Positions 36,500 through 45,153 of a DNA stretch of 64,000 nucleotides are shown one piece after another. The translations under genes and the position numbers were made by a program. The notes beneath the pieces are model-generated. The model ran no database searches and had not been told where the DNA came from. It was given only the letters and a program-made list of their open reading frames with translations. The stretch is from an uncultured Ectothiorhodospiraceae bacterium (lineage in GTDB: Bacteria > Pseudomonadota > Gammaproteobacteria > UBA9214). The stretch covers positions 1-64,000 of the forward strand of contig CAMYJI010000002.1 in the NCBI GenBank assembly GCA_947258545.1, in the 5' to 3' direction. Numbering within the stretch: the first letter of the stretch is position 1; each line of letters starts with the position of its first letter.

Positions 36500-37012
36500 A
36501 TGCAGATACAGACGACAGCTGAAGACCAGCGCATCGCCTGGCTGGCCGCACTGGCAATCACCATCCACATCCTGGAGAGCGCCTTCCCCTCGCCCCTGCC
36601 CGGCATGAAACCGGGTCTGGCCAATGTCATCACCATCGTGGTCCTGGACCAGTTCGGCTGGCGCAGCGCCGCCTGGGTGAGCCTGTTGCGGGTGCTGTGC
36701 GGCAGCCTGCTCCTGGGGACCTTTCTCACACCGACCTTTCTGCTCAGCCTGAGCGGGGCCGTTTGCAGCATCGGCATACTCTGGCTGGCCTGCCGTCTCC
36801 CGGGCAGGGGCTTCGGCCCGGTCGGCTTCAGCCTGCTGGCCGCGCTGGCACACATGGCCGGCCAGTTCCTCATCGCCTGGCTCCTGTTCATACCGCACCC
36901 GGCCCTGTGGCGGCTGTTCCCGGTTCTGCTGACGGCCGCACTGCTGTTCGGGACTGTCAGCGGTATAATTGCGGGTGGAATCTCAACCCGGCAACGACAA
37001 TGCAATACCTGA
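36500..37012 (+). CDS. Gx transporter family membrane protein
   Basis: The 170-aa polytopic protein has about five membrane segments and matches the family once called heptaprenyl diphosphate synthase component I, now termed Gx transporter. Family-like features are LESAFPSPLPGMKPGLANVITIVVLDQFG and SLLRVLCGSLLLGTFLTPTFLLSLSGA. It is the third gene of the apbE / NusG-II / Gx set. Its last 13 bp overlap the start of tonB. No substrate is known. Confidence 0.8.
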   Translation: MQIQTTAEDQRIAWLAALAITIHILESAFPSPLPGMKPGLANVITIVVLDQFGWRSAAWVSLLRVLCGSLLLGTFLTPTFLLSLSGAVCSIGILWLACRLPGRGFGPVGFSLLAALAHMAGQFLIAWLLFIPHPALWRLFPVLLTAALLFGTVSGIIAGGISTRQRQCNT

Positions 37013-37860
37013 GCTCCTCGGTACTGAACTCCGGCCCGGTCACCACCACCGACCGGCTCGCCCTGACCCTGTTCTTTGCGGCCGTCATGCACGCCATGAT
37101 TATCCTCGGCATCACCTTCGGCACCCTTGATGACGAACCCCCGGAAAACAGGCTGCCGACGCTGGACATCACCGTCGCCAACCGGCGCACCCCACCCCCG
37201 GAGGAGGCCGAATACCTGGCGCAAACCAGCCAGGACGGGGGCGGCAATGTCGCGGAAAAGGTGCGTCCGCAACAAGCGCTGCCGGAACTGGCGCCGGTAC
37301 AGACAATGCCGCAGCAACCCGTTTCCACACCCACCCAGGTAGTGACCGCGGAACGCTCCGACACCCGCATCAAGCAGGACGAAACGCCGCTCCCGGAAAC
37401 CGATCCGGAGGACCTGTCGGCCAGCAAACTGATAGAACGCAGCCTGGAAATGGTCAACCTCAGTGAGCAGATCAGCGAATCGATGCAGGCCTATGCGCGA
37501 CGTCCCCGGCAGGTCTACGTGTCGGCGCGCACTCGCGAGTTCATGTACGCCAACTACATGAATGAATGGGTGGGAAAGGTAGAGCGCGTGGGCAACCTGA
37601 ACTACCCGGACGTCGCCCGCCGCGAAGGGCTCTCGGGCAAACTGTTGCTGGATGTGGCGCTGAACCCGGACGGTACGGTACGCAATATCAGCGTGTTGCG
37701 CCCCTCCGGTCATGCCGCCATCGACGAGGCCGCCATCCGGATCGTGAATCTGGCCGCCCCTTTTCCGCCCTTCCCCCCCGAGGTACGCAAGGAGGCGGAT
37801 GTGCTGCATATCACCCGTACCTGGGAATTCTCCACCACCAACCGCCTGCAAAGCCACTGA
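37000..37860 (+). CDS. tonB: Energy transducer TonB
   Basis: This 286-aa protein has one anchor at about 20-42 (LALTLFFAAVMHAMIILGI), a Pro- and Glu-rich periplasmic spacer to about residue 190, and a TonB C-terminal domain (EWVGKVERVGNLNYPDVARREGLSG, LDVALNPDGTVRNISVLRPSG). It passes proton-motive energy from ExbB/ExbD to outer-membrane receptors; exbBD are not nearby. The frame is open from 36697, but ATG 37000 gives the proper N-terminus. Position matches tonB3 of P. aeruginosa, which is needed for twitching. Confidence 0.92.
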   Translation: MQYLSSSVLNSGPVTTTDRLALTLFFAAVMHAMIILGITFGTLDDEPPENRLPTLDITVANRRTPPPEEAEYLAQTSQDGGGNVAEKVRPQQALPELAPVQTMPQQPVSTPTQVVTAERSDTRIKQDETPLPETDPEDLSASKLIERSLEMVNLSEQISESMQAYARRPRQVYVSARTREFMYANYMNEWVGKVERVGNLNYPDVARREGLSGKLLLDVALNPDGTVRNISVLRPSGHAAIDEAAIRIVNLAAPFPPFPPEVRKEADVLHITRTWEFSTTNRLQSH

Positions 37861-37932
37861 AAACCATTGTCATTGCCGGCGGGCCTGGCGCAAGACTTGA
37901 TGGCGACGGCCTCTGTGCCCGATACTATGGGT

Positions 37933-38496
37933 ATGAGCGCGTTTGATTCACTCAGCAATCATTTTCTCATTGCAATGCCCGCATTGGCCGATCCCAATTT
38001 CCATCACACCGCCACCTACATCTGTGAACATAACGATGAGGGCGCCCTGGGCCTGGTCATCAACCGGCCCACCGACCTGCAGCTCGGTGAGATCCTCGAG
38101 CACATGGGTATCGTAGCGACTGCAGGTGATATTGCCACACAGCCCGTCTTTCTGGGCGGCCCGGTGCAAAATGATCGCGGCTTCGTACTGCACCAGCCGG
38201 TAGGTGACTGGGAGGCCACCCTCAAGGTCACGGAGGACACCGGCATCACCTCATCACGTGACATCCTTGAGGCCATTGCCCGCGGGGAAGGTCCCGAAAA
38301 AACATTCATCACCCTCGGCTATGCCGGCTGGGGTGCGGGACAACTTGAGCAGGAGCTTGCCGCAAATGCCTGGCTGAGCGGCCCGGCCGACTCCCGAATC
38401 GTGTTCGACACGCCCTATGAGCAACGCTGGGAAGCCGCCGCCGGCCTCATCGGCGTCGATATCAACCTGCTGTCCGGCGAGGCCGGGCATGCCTGA
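37933..38496 (+). CDS. yqgE: YqgE/AlgH family protein
   Basis: This 187-aa protein has the family hallmark FLIAMPALADPNFHHTATYICEHNDEGALGLVINRP near the N-terminus and the central VFLGGPVQNDRGFVLH. In Pseudomonas the homologue AlgH affects alginate and virulence genes, but the mechanism is unknown. The frame is open from 37867; starts ATG 37927 and 37933 are both plausible, and MSAFDSLSNHF is closest to known proteins. ruvX follows after 51 bp, the usual pairing in Gammaproteobacteria. Confidence 0.93.
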   Translation: MSAFDSLSNHFLIAMPALADPNFHHTATYICEHNDEGALGLVINRPTDLQLGEILEHMGIVATAGDIATQPVFLGGPVQNDRGFVLHQPVGDWEATLKVTEDTGITSSRDILEAIARGEGPEKTFITLGYAGWGAGQLEQELAANAWLSGPADSRIVFDTPYEQRWEAAAGLIGVDINLLSGEAGHA

Positions 38497-38547
38497 AAGT
38501 GTTATATTTCCCGGCCAGCCACCGGTTAAAATGCCGGCCGGATAGTC

Positions 38548-38964
38548 TTGCGGACCCTGCTCGGATTTGACTTCGGCCAGCAGCGAATCGGCGTTGCCGT
38601 TGGACAGGAAATCACCGGGACCGCCACGGCGCTCAGGACAGTCAAGGCAGTAGCCGGCAAACCTGACTGGAAAATACTCACCGAGCTTGTACAAACATGG
38701 CGGCCCGATGCCCTGGTCGTCGGCCTGCCGCTGCACGCCGACGGCAGCGCAGCGGATATCACGCAGGCCGTGAAACGTTTCATAAGGCAGCTCGAGGGGC
38801 GCTTCCATCTGCCGGTATACAGCATGGATGAAAGACTGAGTTCACGGGCGGCGGGGGATTTGCACAGCCACCATCGGCAGGAGCTGGCCGGCAAGGGCAT
38901 CGATGCCGTCGCGGCACGCATTATCCTGCAGGACTGGCTGGAAACACACGACGGAAACGCATGA
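38548..38964 (+). CDS. ruvX: Putative Holliday junction resolvase / pre-16S rRNA nuclease
   Basis: The 138-aa RNase H-like protein begins LLGFDFGQQRIGVAVG with the first catalytic Asp, has a conserved Glu region SMDERLSSRAA, and ends near DAVAARIILQDWLE with a further Asp. YqgF/RuvX is implicated in 16S 5' end maturation in E. coli. The only credible start is TTG 38548; the in-frame ATG upstream is separated by a stop. It overlaps pyrR by 4 bp. Confidence 0.93.
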   Translation: MRTLLGFDFGQQRIGVAVGQEITGTATALRTVKAVAGKPDWKILTELVQTWRPDALVVGLPLHADGSAADITQAVKRFIRQLEGRFHLPVYSMDERLSSRAAGDLHSHHRQELAGKGIDAVAARIILQDWLETHDGNA

Positions 38965-39467
38965 AAGATACCGACGACATACCCGGCATCATCGACAACA
39001 TGGCACGCGAGCTGACAGAGCTGCTGAAACGGGGCGGCTGCGACAACCCGGCCATGGTCGGCATCCACACCGGCGGTGTGTGGATCGCGGAGCAGCTGCA
39101 CCGGAAACTCGGCTTGAGCGACCCGCTCGGCAGCCTGGATATCTCGTTCTACCGCGACGACTTCACCCGTATCGGCATGAATCCGGTAGTGCGGCCCTCG
39201 CGGCTACCTTTCAGCATAGATGACCGCCACATCATCCTGGTCGACGATGTCCTGCATACCGGCCGCACCATCCGCGCGGCCATGAATGAACTATTCGATT
39301 ACGGCCGCCCGGCATCCATTCTGCTGGTCACACTGGTGGAACGTGACGGCCGGGAACTACCGATACAGGCCAACGTGGTCGGCAGCCATGTTCAACTGAG
39401 CACCACGCAACACATCAAGCTGCTGGGTCCCGAGCCCCTCGCCCTGGAGATCAACCAGGCATCATGA
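38961..39467 (+). CDS. pyrR: Bifunctional pyr operon regulator / uracil phosphoribosyltransferase
   Basis: This 168-aa type I phosphoribosyltransferase carries the PRPP motif [21 protein letters not shown] and [14 protein letters not shown]. In Bacillus PyrR binds pyr mRNA to cause attenuation; in Pseudomonas the operon context is the same as here but RNA attenuation is not clear. No PyrR-binding hairpin or terminator is visible before pyrB. It overlaps both ruvX (4 bp) and pyrB (4 bp), so all three are coupled. Confidence 0.94.
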   Translation: MKDTDDIPGIIDNMARELTELLKRGGCDNPAMVGIHTGGVWIAEQLHRKLGLSDPLGSLDISFYRDDFTRIGMNPVVRPSRLPFSIDDRHIILVDDVLHTGRTIRAAMNELFDYGRPASILLVTLVERDGRELPIQANVVGSHVQLSTTQHIKLLGPEPLALEINQAS

Positions 39468-40438
39468 ACACCGCCAGCCTGCAACTCGACACGCATGGGC
39501 GCCTGCGGCATTTCCTCTGCATCAAGGGGCTGAATTACCAGCTGCTCACCGAGATCCTCGATACCGCCGAGTCCTTCACCGGGGTCACCGAACAGACCGT
39601 CAAGAAGGTCCCGCTGCTGCGCGGCAAGACCATCGTCAATCTGTTCTTCGAGGCCAGCACACGCACCAGGACAACATTCGAACTGGCCGCCAAGCGGCTC
39701 TCGGCCGATGTGCTGAACATCAACATCACCCAGTCCAGCGCCGTCAAGGGCGAAACCCTGCTGGACACGCTACGCAACCTGGAGGCCATGCATGTCGACA
39801 TGTTCGTGGTCCGCCATGTCGACAGCGGGGCAGCCCACTTCATCGCCAAACACGTCGCGCCCCATGTCAGTGTCATCAACGCGGGTGACGGCCGGCACGC
39901 ACACCCAACCCAGGCACTGCTGGACATGTTCACTATCCGCCGCGTCAAGGGACCGGACTTCGGTCGACTGCGTGTGGCCATCGTTGGGGACATCCTGCAT
40001 TCTCGCGTGGCGCGCTCGCAGATATATGCGCTGAACCTGCTCAATACCGGGGATATCCGGATTGTCGCACCCAAAACACTGGTGCCCGCCCATGCCGAAT
40101 CGCTGGGCGCACACGTCTACCATGACCTGGATGCCGGCATCGAGGGCGCAGATGTGATTATCATGCTGCGCCTGCAGCGCGAACGCATGCAGGGTGCACT
40201 GCTGCCCAGTGAGCACGAATACTATGAACTGTTCGGAGTGACCGAGGAGAAACTCGCGGCTGCCAACCCCGATGTCACCATCATGCACCCGGGGCCTATC
40301 AACCGCGGGGTCGAAATGGACTCCGAGGTCGCCGACGGGCCGCGCTCGGTCATTCTGGAACAGGTAACCCATGGCATTGCCGTACGCATGGCGGTCATGT
40401 CCATGGCCATGCACCACCGGAAAGAAGTCGAAGAATAA
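39464..40438 (+). CDS. pyrB: Aspartate carbamoyltransferase catalytic subunit
   Basis: The 324-aa enzyme joins carbamoyl phosphate and aspartate, the first committed step of pyrimidine synthesis. The carbamoyl-phosphate site [31 protein letters not shown] and the domain-two [11 protein letters not shown] are intact. It has an N-terminal extension of about 15 residues compared with E. coli, as in Pseudomonas PyrB. No pyrI follows; the partner is the adjacent inactive dihydroorotase. Confidence 0.97.
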   Translation: MNTASLQLDTHGRLRHFLCIKGLNYQLLTEILDTAESFTGVTEQTVKKVPLLRGKTIVNLFFEASTRTRTTFELAAKRLSADVLNINITQSSAVKGETLLDTLRNLEAMHVDMFVVRHVDSGAAHFIAKHVAPHVSVINAGDGRHAHPTQALLDMFTIRRVKGPDFGRLRVAIVGDILHSRVARSQIYALNLLNTGDIRIVAPKTLVPAHAESLGAHVYHDLDAGIEGADVIIMLRLQRERMQGALLPSEHEYYELFGVTEEKLAAANPDVTIMHPGPINRGVEMDSEVADGPRSVILEQVTHGIAVRMAVMSMAMHHRKEVEE

Positions 40439-40442
40439 GGCC

Positions 40443-41744
40443 ATGACCACAAGCGGCACACAGCAGCCAGACCGCATCTGCATCAGTGGCGGTCGCGTTA
40501 TCGACTCGGCAAACGGCGTGGATGCCATACACGACGTCTTCGTGGCCGACGGCAACATCGCGGCTGTCGGGACGCCACCGGACGGCTTTGCTGCCGACCA
40601 CGAGATCGATGCCAGTGGCCACATCGTCTGCCCGGGGCTGGTCGACCTGTGTGCACGCACCCGCGAACCCGGCCAGGAACACAAGGCGACCATTGCCTCG
40701 GAGTCGCATGCCGCGGCCAGCGCTGGCATCACCACCCTGTGCTGCCCGCCGGACACCAACCCGGTCGTCGAGACACCGGCCGATATCGAACTCATCCGGC
40801 TGCGCGCCGAGGCCGCCGGCAAGACCCGCATCGTGACGCTGGGTGCGCTGACCCGGGGACTGGACGGTGAGTATTTGAGTGAAATGTCGGCACTCAAGAA
40901 AGCGGGATGCGTGGGGGTCAGCAATGCTCTGCGCCCGCTGATGAACACCCTGGTGCAGCGGCGCGCGCTCGAATACGCCGCCACCTTCGACCTGACCGTA
41001 TTCCTCCATGCCAACGACCAGTGGTTATCGGCCAATGGTTGTGCCCATGAGGGCAAGGTGGCCACGCGCATGGGCCTGCCGGGAATACCCGAGGCGGCGG
41101 AAACCGCTGCAATCGCCCGCGACCTGGCGTTGGTCGAGCAGACCGGTGTACGGGCTCACTTCTGCCGATTGAGCACGGCACGGGCGGCTCAAATGGTGGC
41201 ACGTGCCCGGTTCGACGGGCTGCCGGTCACGGCAGACGTTGCCATCCCCTACCTGTATTTGACCGAGATCGATACCAGCGAGTTTGACAGCAATTGTCAT
41301 GTCATCCCGCCCCTGCGCACCACCGAAGACCGCCAGCGGTTACGTGATGCCGTGCAGCGCGGGATCTTCTCGGCCATCTGTTCAGACCATCAGCCCCATG
41401 AAGCGGATGCGAAACTCGGACCGTTCCCTTCAACCGAGCCCGGTATTTCGGGCCTCGACACCCTGCTGCCACTGGGACTGCGACTGGTCGATGAACAGGT
41501 CATGGATCTGGGCGAGCTGATACACCGCCTGACGGCGGGACCCGCGAAAATTCTGGGACTGCCCTGCGGAACACTGTCGGTCGGCAGTACAGCGGATATC
41601 TGCATCTTTGATCCTGAACTGATCTGGCAACTCGACAGGTCGACCATCAGAAGCCACGGCCACAACACGCCGTTCATGGGCTGGGAACTGAAAGGCCGCG
41701 CCACCCACACCCTGCTGGCAGGCCGCCTGGTCCACGTTCTATAG
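40443..41744 (+). CDS. pyrX: Non-catalytic dihydroorotase-like subunit (PyrC'/PyrX)
   Basis: This 433-aa protein has the dihydroorotase fold, but the metal motif HxHxREPG reads LCARTREPG: C70 and R72 replace both histidines. REPG and the later SDHQPHE remain. Homologues in Pseudomonas (PyrC') are inactive and support assembly of the PyrB dodecamer. Start ATG 40443 is 4 bp after pyrB and 72 bp inside an extended frame. A true catalytic dihydroorotase must be elsewhere on the chromosome. Confidence 0.93.
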   Translation: MTTSGTQQPDRICISGGRVIDSANGVDAIHDVFVADGNIAAVGTPPDGFAADHEIDASGHIVCPGLVDLCARTREPGQEHKATIASESHAAASAGITTLCCPPDTNPVVETPADIELIRLRAEAAGKTRIVTLGALTRGLDGEYLSEMSALKKAGCVGVSNALRPLMNTLVQRRALEYAATFDLTVFLHANDQWLSANGCAHEGKVATRMGLPGIPEAAETAAIARDLALVEQTGVRAHFCRLSTARAAQMVARARFDGLPVTADVAIPYLYLTEIDTSEFDSNCHVIPPLRTTEDRQRLRDAVQRGIFSAICSDHQPHEADAKLGPFPSTEPGISGLDTLLPLGLRLVDEQVMDLGELIHRLTAGPAKILGLPCGTLSVGSTADICIFDPELIWQLDRSTIRSHGHNTPFMGWELKGRATHTLLAGRLVHVL

Positions 41745-41777
41745 CCAGCCGCAGATACCCCTGCCCTGCCTCCACCC

Positions 41778-42662
41778 ATGCCAATACCCGCACACAAACC
41801 GCACCGCGACACACTGTTCGTCGAAGACGCACTGATTCTCTCCCATGAACGCTATCCGGCAAACCAGTACGTGCTGCGCGTCGCGGCACCGCAATGCGCG
41901 GCACATGCCCTGCCCGGCAGCTTCGCGCACATTCAGTGCACGGCCGCGCTGCCGATGCGCCGGCCCCTGTCCATCATGCGCGTGGATGCCGACCAGGGCT
42001 GGGTCGAGTTTCTCTACAAGGATGTCGGGCTTGGTACCCACGCGCTGGGTAGCCGGCAAGAAGGCGAAACCATCAACCTGATCGGACCGATCGGTACACC
42101 CTTCAGCACCGACCGGTCACGGCCACGCAGCCTGTTGCTGGGCGGCGGCGTCGGGATTCCCCCGATGGTGTTTCTCGCCGAGCGGCTGCGCGCGGATGCT
42201 CACTGGCAGCCGCTGGTGTTGATGGGCTCTGAGGTCCCGTTCCCGTTTTCCGCACGACCGTCACGGTTCCTGGTCCCGGGGCTCCCTGAGGGTGTTATTG
42301 CGGCGATGCCGCTGCTGGAGGACTGGGGCATCCCCAGCCGGCTGGCCAGCCTGCAGGGTTTTCCCGGATGCTTCGAGGGCTATATCACCGAGCTGGCGCG
42401 CAACTGGCTGGACTCGCTGAGCGCGGCGGAACGAGCCGAGGTCGGCATCTACGCCTGTGGACCCCACCCGATGCTGGCGGCCGCGGCGCGCCTGGCCGGG
42501 GAATATTCTTTGCCCTGCCAGGTCTCACTGGAAGAATACATGGCCTGCGCGGTGGGCGGCTGTGCCGGCTGCACCGTCAGGCTGATCACACCCGACGGCC
42601 CCGCTATGAAACGCGTGTGCGTGGACGGGCCCGTGTTCGATGCCACGCTGATCGACTGGTAA
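41778..42662 (+). CDS. Dihydroorotate dehydrogenase electron-transfer subunit-like flavoprotein (PyrK family)
   Basis: This 294-aa protein has a ferredoxin-reductase fold: FAD motif MRRPLSIMRV, nucleotide-binding LLLGGGVGIPPMVFLAERL, and a C-terminal [2Fe-2S] motif with C257, C262, C265 and C281 (CAVGGCAGC then RVC). This is the PyrK pattern, used with class 1B dihydroorotate dehydrogenase to pass electrons to NAD. No pyrD lies next to it. It follows pyrX by 33 bp, so operon membership is likely. Confidence 0.87.
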   Translation: MPIPAHKPHRDTLFVEDALILSHERYPANQYVLRVAAPQCAAHALPGSFAHIQCTAALPMRRPLSIMRVDADQGWVEFLYKDVGLGTHALGSRQEGETINLIGPIGTPFSTDRSRPRSLLLGGGVGIPPMVFLAERLRADAHWQPLVLMGSEVPFPFSARPSRFLVPGLPEGVIAAMPLLEDWGIPSRLASLQGFPGCFEGYITELARNWLDSLSAAERAEVGIYACGPHPMLAAAARLAGEYSLPCQVSLEEYMACAVGGCAGCTVRLITPDGPAMKRVCVDGPVFDATLIDW

Positions 42663-42676
42663 ACAGACGCCGGGGG

Positions 42677-43795
42677 CTAGTCCTCCTCGATCAGCGAGAT
42701 GCCGTCCATCGCCGCGGCGTACTGGTCGACATCCCCCTTGTCCAGCTTGACCATGAGGCGCACCTCATTGGCCGAATCGGCATAGTGCAGGGCATCGTCG
42801 TAGGTGATCTCGCCGGCCTTGTACAGCTCGAACAGCGCCTGGTCGAAGGTGATCATGCCCTGCTGGCGTGATTGTTTCATCAGTTCCTTGAGCTTGTGCA
42901 CCTCACCCTTGCGGATCACATCATGGACCAGCGGCGTACCCAGCAGGATCTCCACGCACACCCGGCGACCCTTGCCGTCAGCGCGCGGGATCAGCTGCTG
43001 CGCCAGGAACGCCTTCAGGTTCATCGACAGGTCCATGAACAACTGGGGCCGGCGGTCCTCCGGGAAGAAGTTGATGATGCGGTCCATGGCCTGGTTGGCA
43101 TTATTGGCGTGCAGGGTCGCCAGACACAGGTGCCCGGTTTCGGCAAAGGCAATGGCGTGATTCATGGTCTCGCGGTCACGGACCTCGCCGATCAGGATGA
43201 CATCCGGCGCCTGCCTGAGGGTGTTCTTCAGCGCCACCTCGTAGGACTCGGTATCGATGTTGACCTCGCGCTGGGTGATGATGCAGCCCTTGTGTTCGTG
43301 GACGAACTCGATCGGGTCCTCGATGGTGATGATATGACCGGAACCGTGTTCATTGCGGTAACCGATCATGGAGGCCAGCGAGGTTGATTTGCCGGTGCCG
43401 GTCGCACCGATGAACATGATCAGACCGCGCTTGGTCATGGCCAGGTTCTTGAGAATCGGTGGCAGCTTCAGTTCCTCGATCGAGGGGATATAGGACTCGA
43501 TGCGCCGCAACACAACGCCAACACGATTGCTTTGGTAAAAGGCACTGGCACGAAAACGGCCCACACCTTCCTCGTTGACCGCGAAATTGCACTCGTGCGT
43601 CGCATTGAATTCCTCACGCTGCGCAGGCGACATCATGCTCAACACCATCTCCTCGACTTCTTCGGGAGACAGCGGGTTCTGGGTGATCGGGCCAATTCGC
43701 CCGTTGACCTTCATACTGGGCGGCAGATCCGCGGTAATGAACAGGTCAGATGCCTTTTTTTCCGTTACCAGCTTCAATAATGAGGGTACATCCAT
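42677..43795 (-). CDS. pilU: Type IV pilus retraction ATPase, PilU type
   Basis: The 372-aa hexameric ATPase has Walker A GATGTGKSTSLASM, Walker B LIGEVRDRETM and His box ATLHANNANQAMDR. It lacks the AIRNLIRE motif of PilT and instead has LGTPLVHDVIRKGEV, and it has a longer C-terminal tail, so it is assigned to PilU. PilU aids PilT in pilus retraction against load. It follows pilT after 27 bp on the same strand. Confidence 0.95.
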   Translation of the reverse strand: MDVPSLLKLVTEKKASDLFITADLPPSMKVNGRIGPITQNPLSPEEVEEMVLSMMSPAQREEFNATHECNFAVNEEGVGRFRASAFYQSNRVGVVLRRIESYIPSIEELKLPPILKNLAMTKRGLIMFIGATGTGKSTSLASMIGYRNEHGSGHIITIEDPIEFVHEHKGCIITQREVNIDTESYEVALKNTLRQAPDVILIGEVRDRETMNHAIAFAETGHLCLATLHANNANQAMDRIINFFPEDRRPQLFMDLSMNLKAFLAQQLIPRADGKGRRVCVEILLGTPLVHDVIRKGEVHKLKELMKQSRQQGMITFDQALFELYKAGEITYDDALHYADSANEVRLMVKLDKGDVDQYAAAMDGISLIEED

Positions 43796-43822
43796 AACCG
43801 TTACCTCTCTGGAAAGTTACTA

Positions 43823-44857
43823 CTATAACGCATCCTTGTTGACTGCCTTGCTACGTGCGTCCTGCTTGCTGATCAGGCCGCGGCCCAGCAGGTCCTGCAG
43901 GTACTGGTCCAGCGTGATCATGCCGGCGGCCTGGCCGGTCTGAATGGACGAGTACATCTGCGCCACCTTGTCTTCGCGGATCAGGTTGCGGATCGCCGGC
44001 GTGCCAATCATGATTTCCCAGGCCGCGATACGGCCGCCGCCGATCTTTTTGAGCAGGGTCTGGGCGATCACCGCGCGCAGTGACTCCGACAGCATGGAAC
44101 GCACCATGGTCTTCTCCGCCGCCGGGAACACATCAATGACGCGGTCAATGGTCTTGGCCGCCGATGTGGTGTGCAGGGTGCCAAACACCAGGTGCCCGGT
44201 CTCGGCCGCGGTCAGCGCCAGGCGGATGGTCTCCAGGTCGCGCATTTCCCCGACCAGGATGATATCCGGATCCTCGCGCAAGGCGGAACGCAGTGCCTCG
44301 TTGAATCCCAGTGTGTCGCGATGTACCTCGCGTTGATTAACGAGACACTTCTTGCTTTCGTGGACGAACTCGATCGGGTCTTCGATGGTCAGGATATGAG
44401 CGTAGTTTTTTTCATTAACGTAGTCGATCATCGCCGCCAGCGTGGTGGACTTGCCGGAACCTGTCGGCCCGGTCACCAGCACCAGGCCACGCGGATTATC
44501 GGAAATGTTCTTGAAGATCGCGGGTGTACCCAGGTCTTCGAGGGTGAGAATATCCGAGGGAATGGTACGGAAAACCGCGCCGGAGCCCCGATTGTGGTTG
44601 AAGGCATTGACACGAAAGCGGGCAAGCTCGGGGATCTCGAAAGAGAAATCCGTTTCCAGGAATTCCTCGTAGTCCTTGCGCTGCTTGTCGTTCATGATGT
44701 CATAGACAAGTCCGTGCACCGTCTTGTGTTCCAGCGCCGGGACATTGATCTTGCGCATATCACCGTCCACCCGGATCATCGGCGGCAGGCCGGCTGACAA
44801 ATGCAGGTCCGACGCACCATTCTTGACACTGAAAGTAAGCAACTCAGCTATATCCAT
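43823..44857 (-). CDS. pilT: Type IV pilus twitching motility ATPase PilT
   Basis: The 344-aa hexameric ATPase drives pilus retraction. It starts MDIAELLTFSVKNGASDLHLS, and carries Walker A GPTGSGKSTTLAAM, Walker B LVGEMRDLETI, His box GTLHTTSAAKTIDR and the PilT-specific PAIRNLIRE. The length matches the family (344 in P. aeruginosa). It works downstream of the Chp system found at 24248-33900. Confidence 0.97.
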   Translation of the reverse strand: MDIAELLTFSVKNGASDLHLSAGLPPMIRVDGDMRKINVPALEHKTVHGLVYDIMNDKQRKDYEEFLETDFSFEIPELARFRVNAFNHNRGSGAVFRTIPSDILTLEDLGTPAIFKNISDNPRGLVLVTGPTGSGKSTTLAAMIDYVNEKNYAHILTIEDPIEFVHESKKCLVNQREVHRDTLGFNEALRSALREDPDIILVGEMRDLETIRLALTAAETGHLVFGTLHTTSAAKTIDRVIDVFPAAEKTMVRSMLSESLRAVIAQTLLKKIGGGRIAAWEIMIGTPAIRNLIREDKVAQMYSSIQTGQAAGMITLDQYLQDLLGRGLISKQDARSKAVNKDAL

Positions 44858-45153
44858 GCCTGTTCCCTTAGGTTTCTAAACTAGTCAATGGTTATCGACT
44901 GGAATATCGGATTCTTGATCGGCGCGTGTAACCGGCAAGGAAACACACCTGACAACCGGATTATTACCCTGCAGGCACCGCTCCCGGGGCAGTGTTTGCG
45001 GCCGCATCCGGCTGCAGCAATTCAATCCCCCGAGTATGCCGCAATACAACAATTTAGCAAGTCACGGCTGCGTCAGAGGCGTGCATCACAAGCGCCCGGG
45101 CCTGCCGCCCGAATGCTTGTCCTGTGCCACGTCGATCATGTATTGTCATTGCC
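44858..45153. other. Divergent intergenic region between pilT and proC
   Basis: This 296-bp stretch holds the control regions of pilT and proC. I see no RNA, terminator or repeat in it, and the one open frame (44888-45157) has no ribosome site and runs into proC. The yggS gene that usually lies here is absent. Confidence 0.6.

Noticed and set aside
39467-40443. A PyrR-type attenuator or PyrI subunit near pyrB.
   Set aside because: Genes overlap without room for a leader, and the following gene is a dihydroorotase-like protein, not PyrI.
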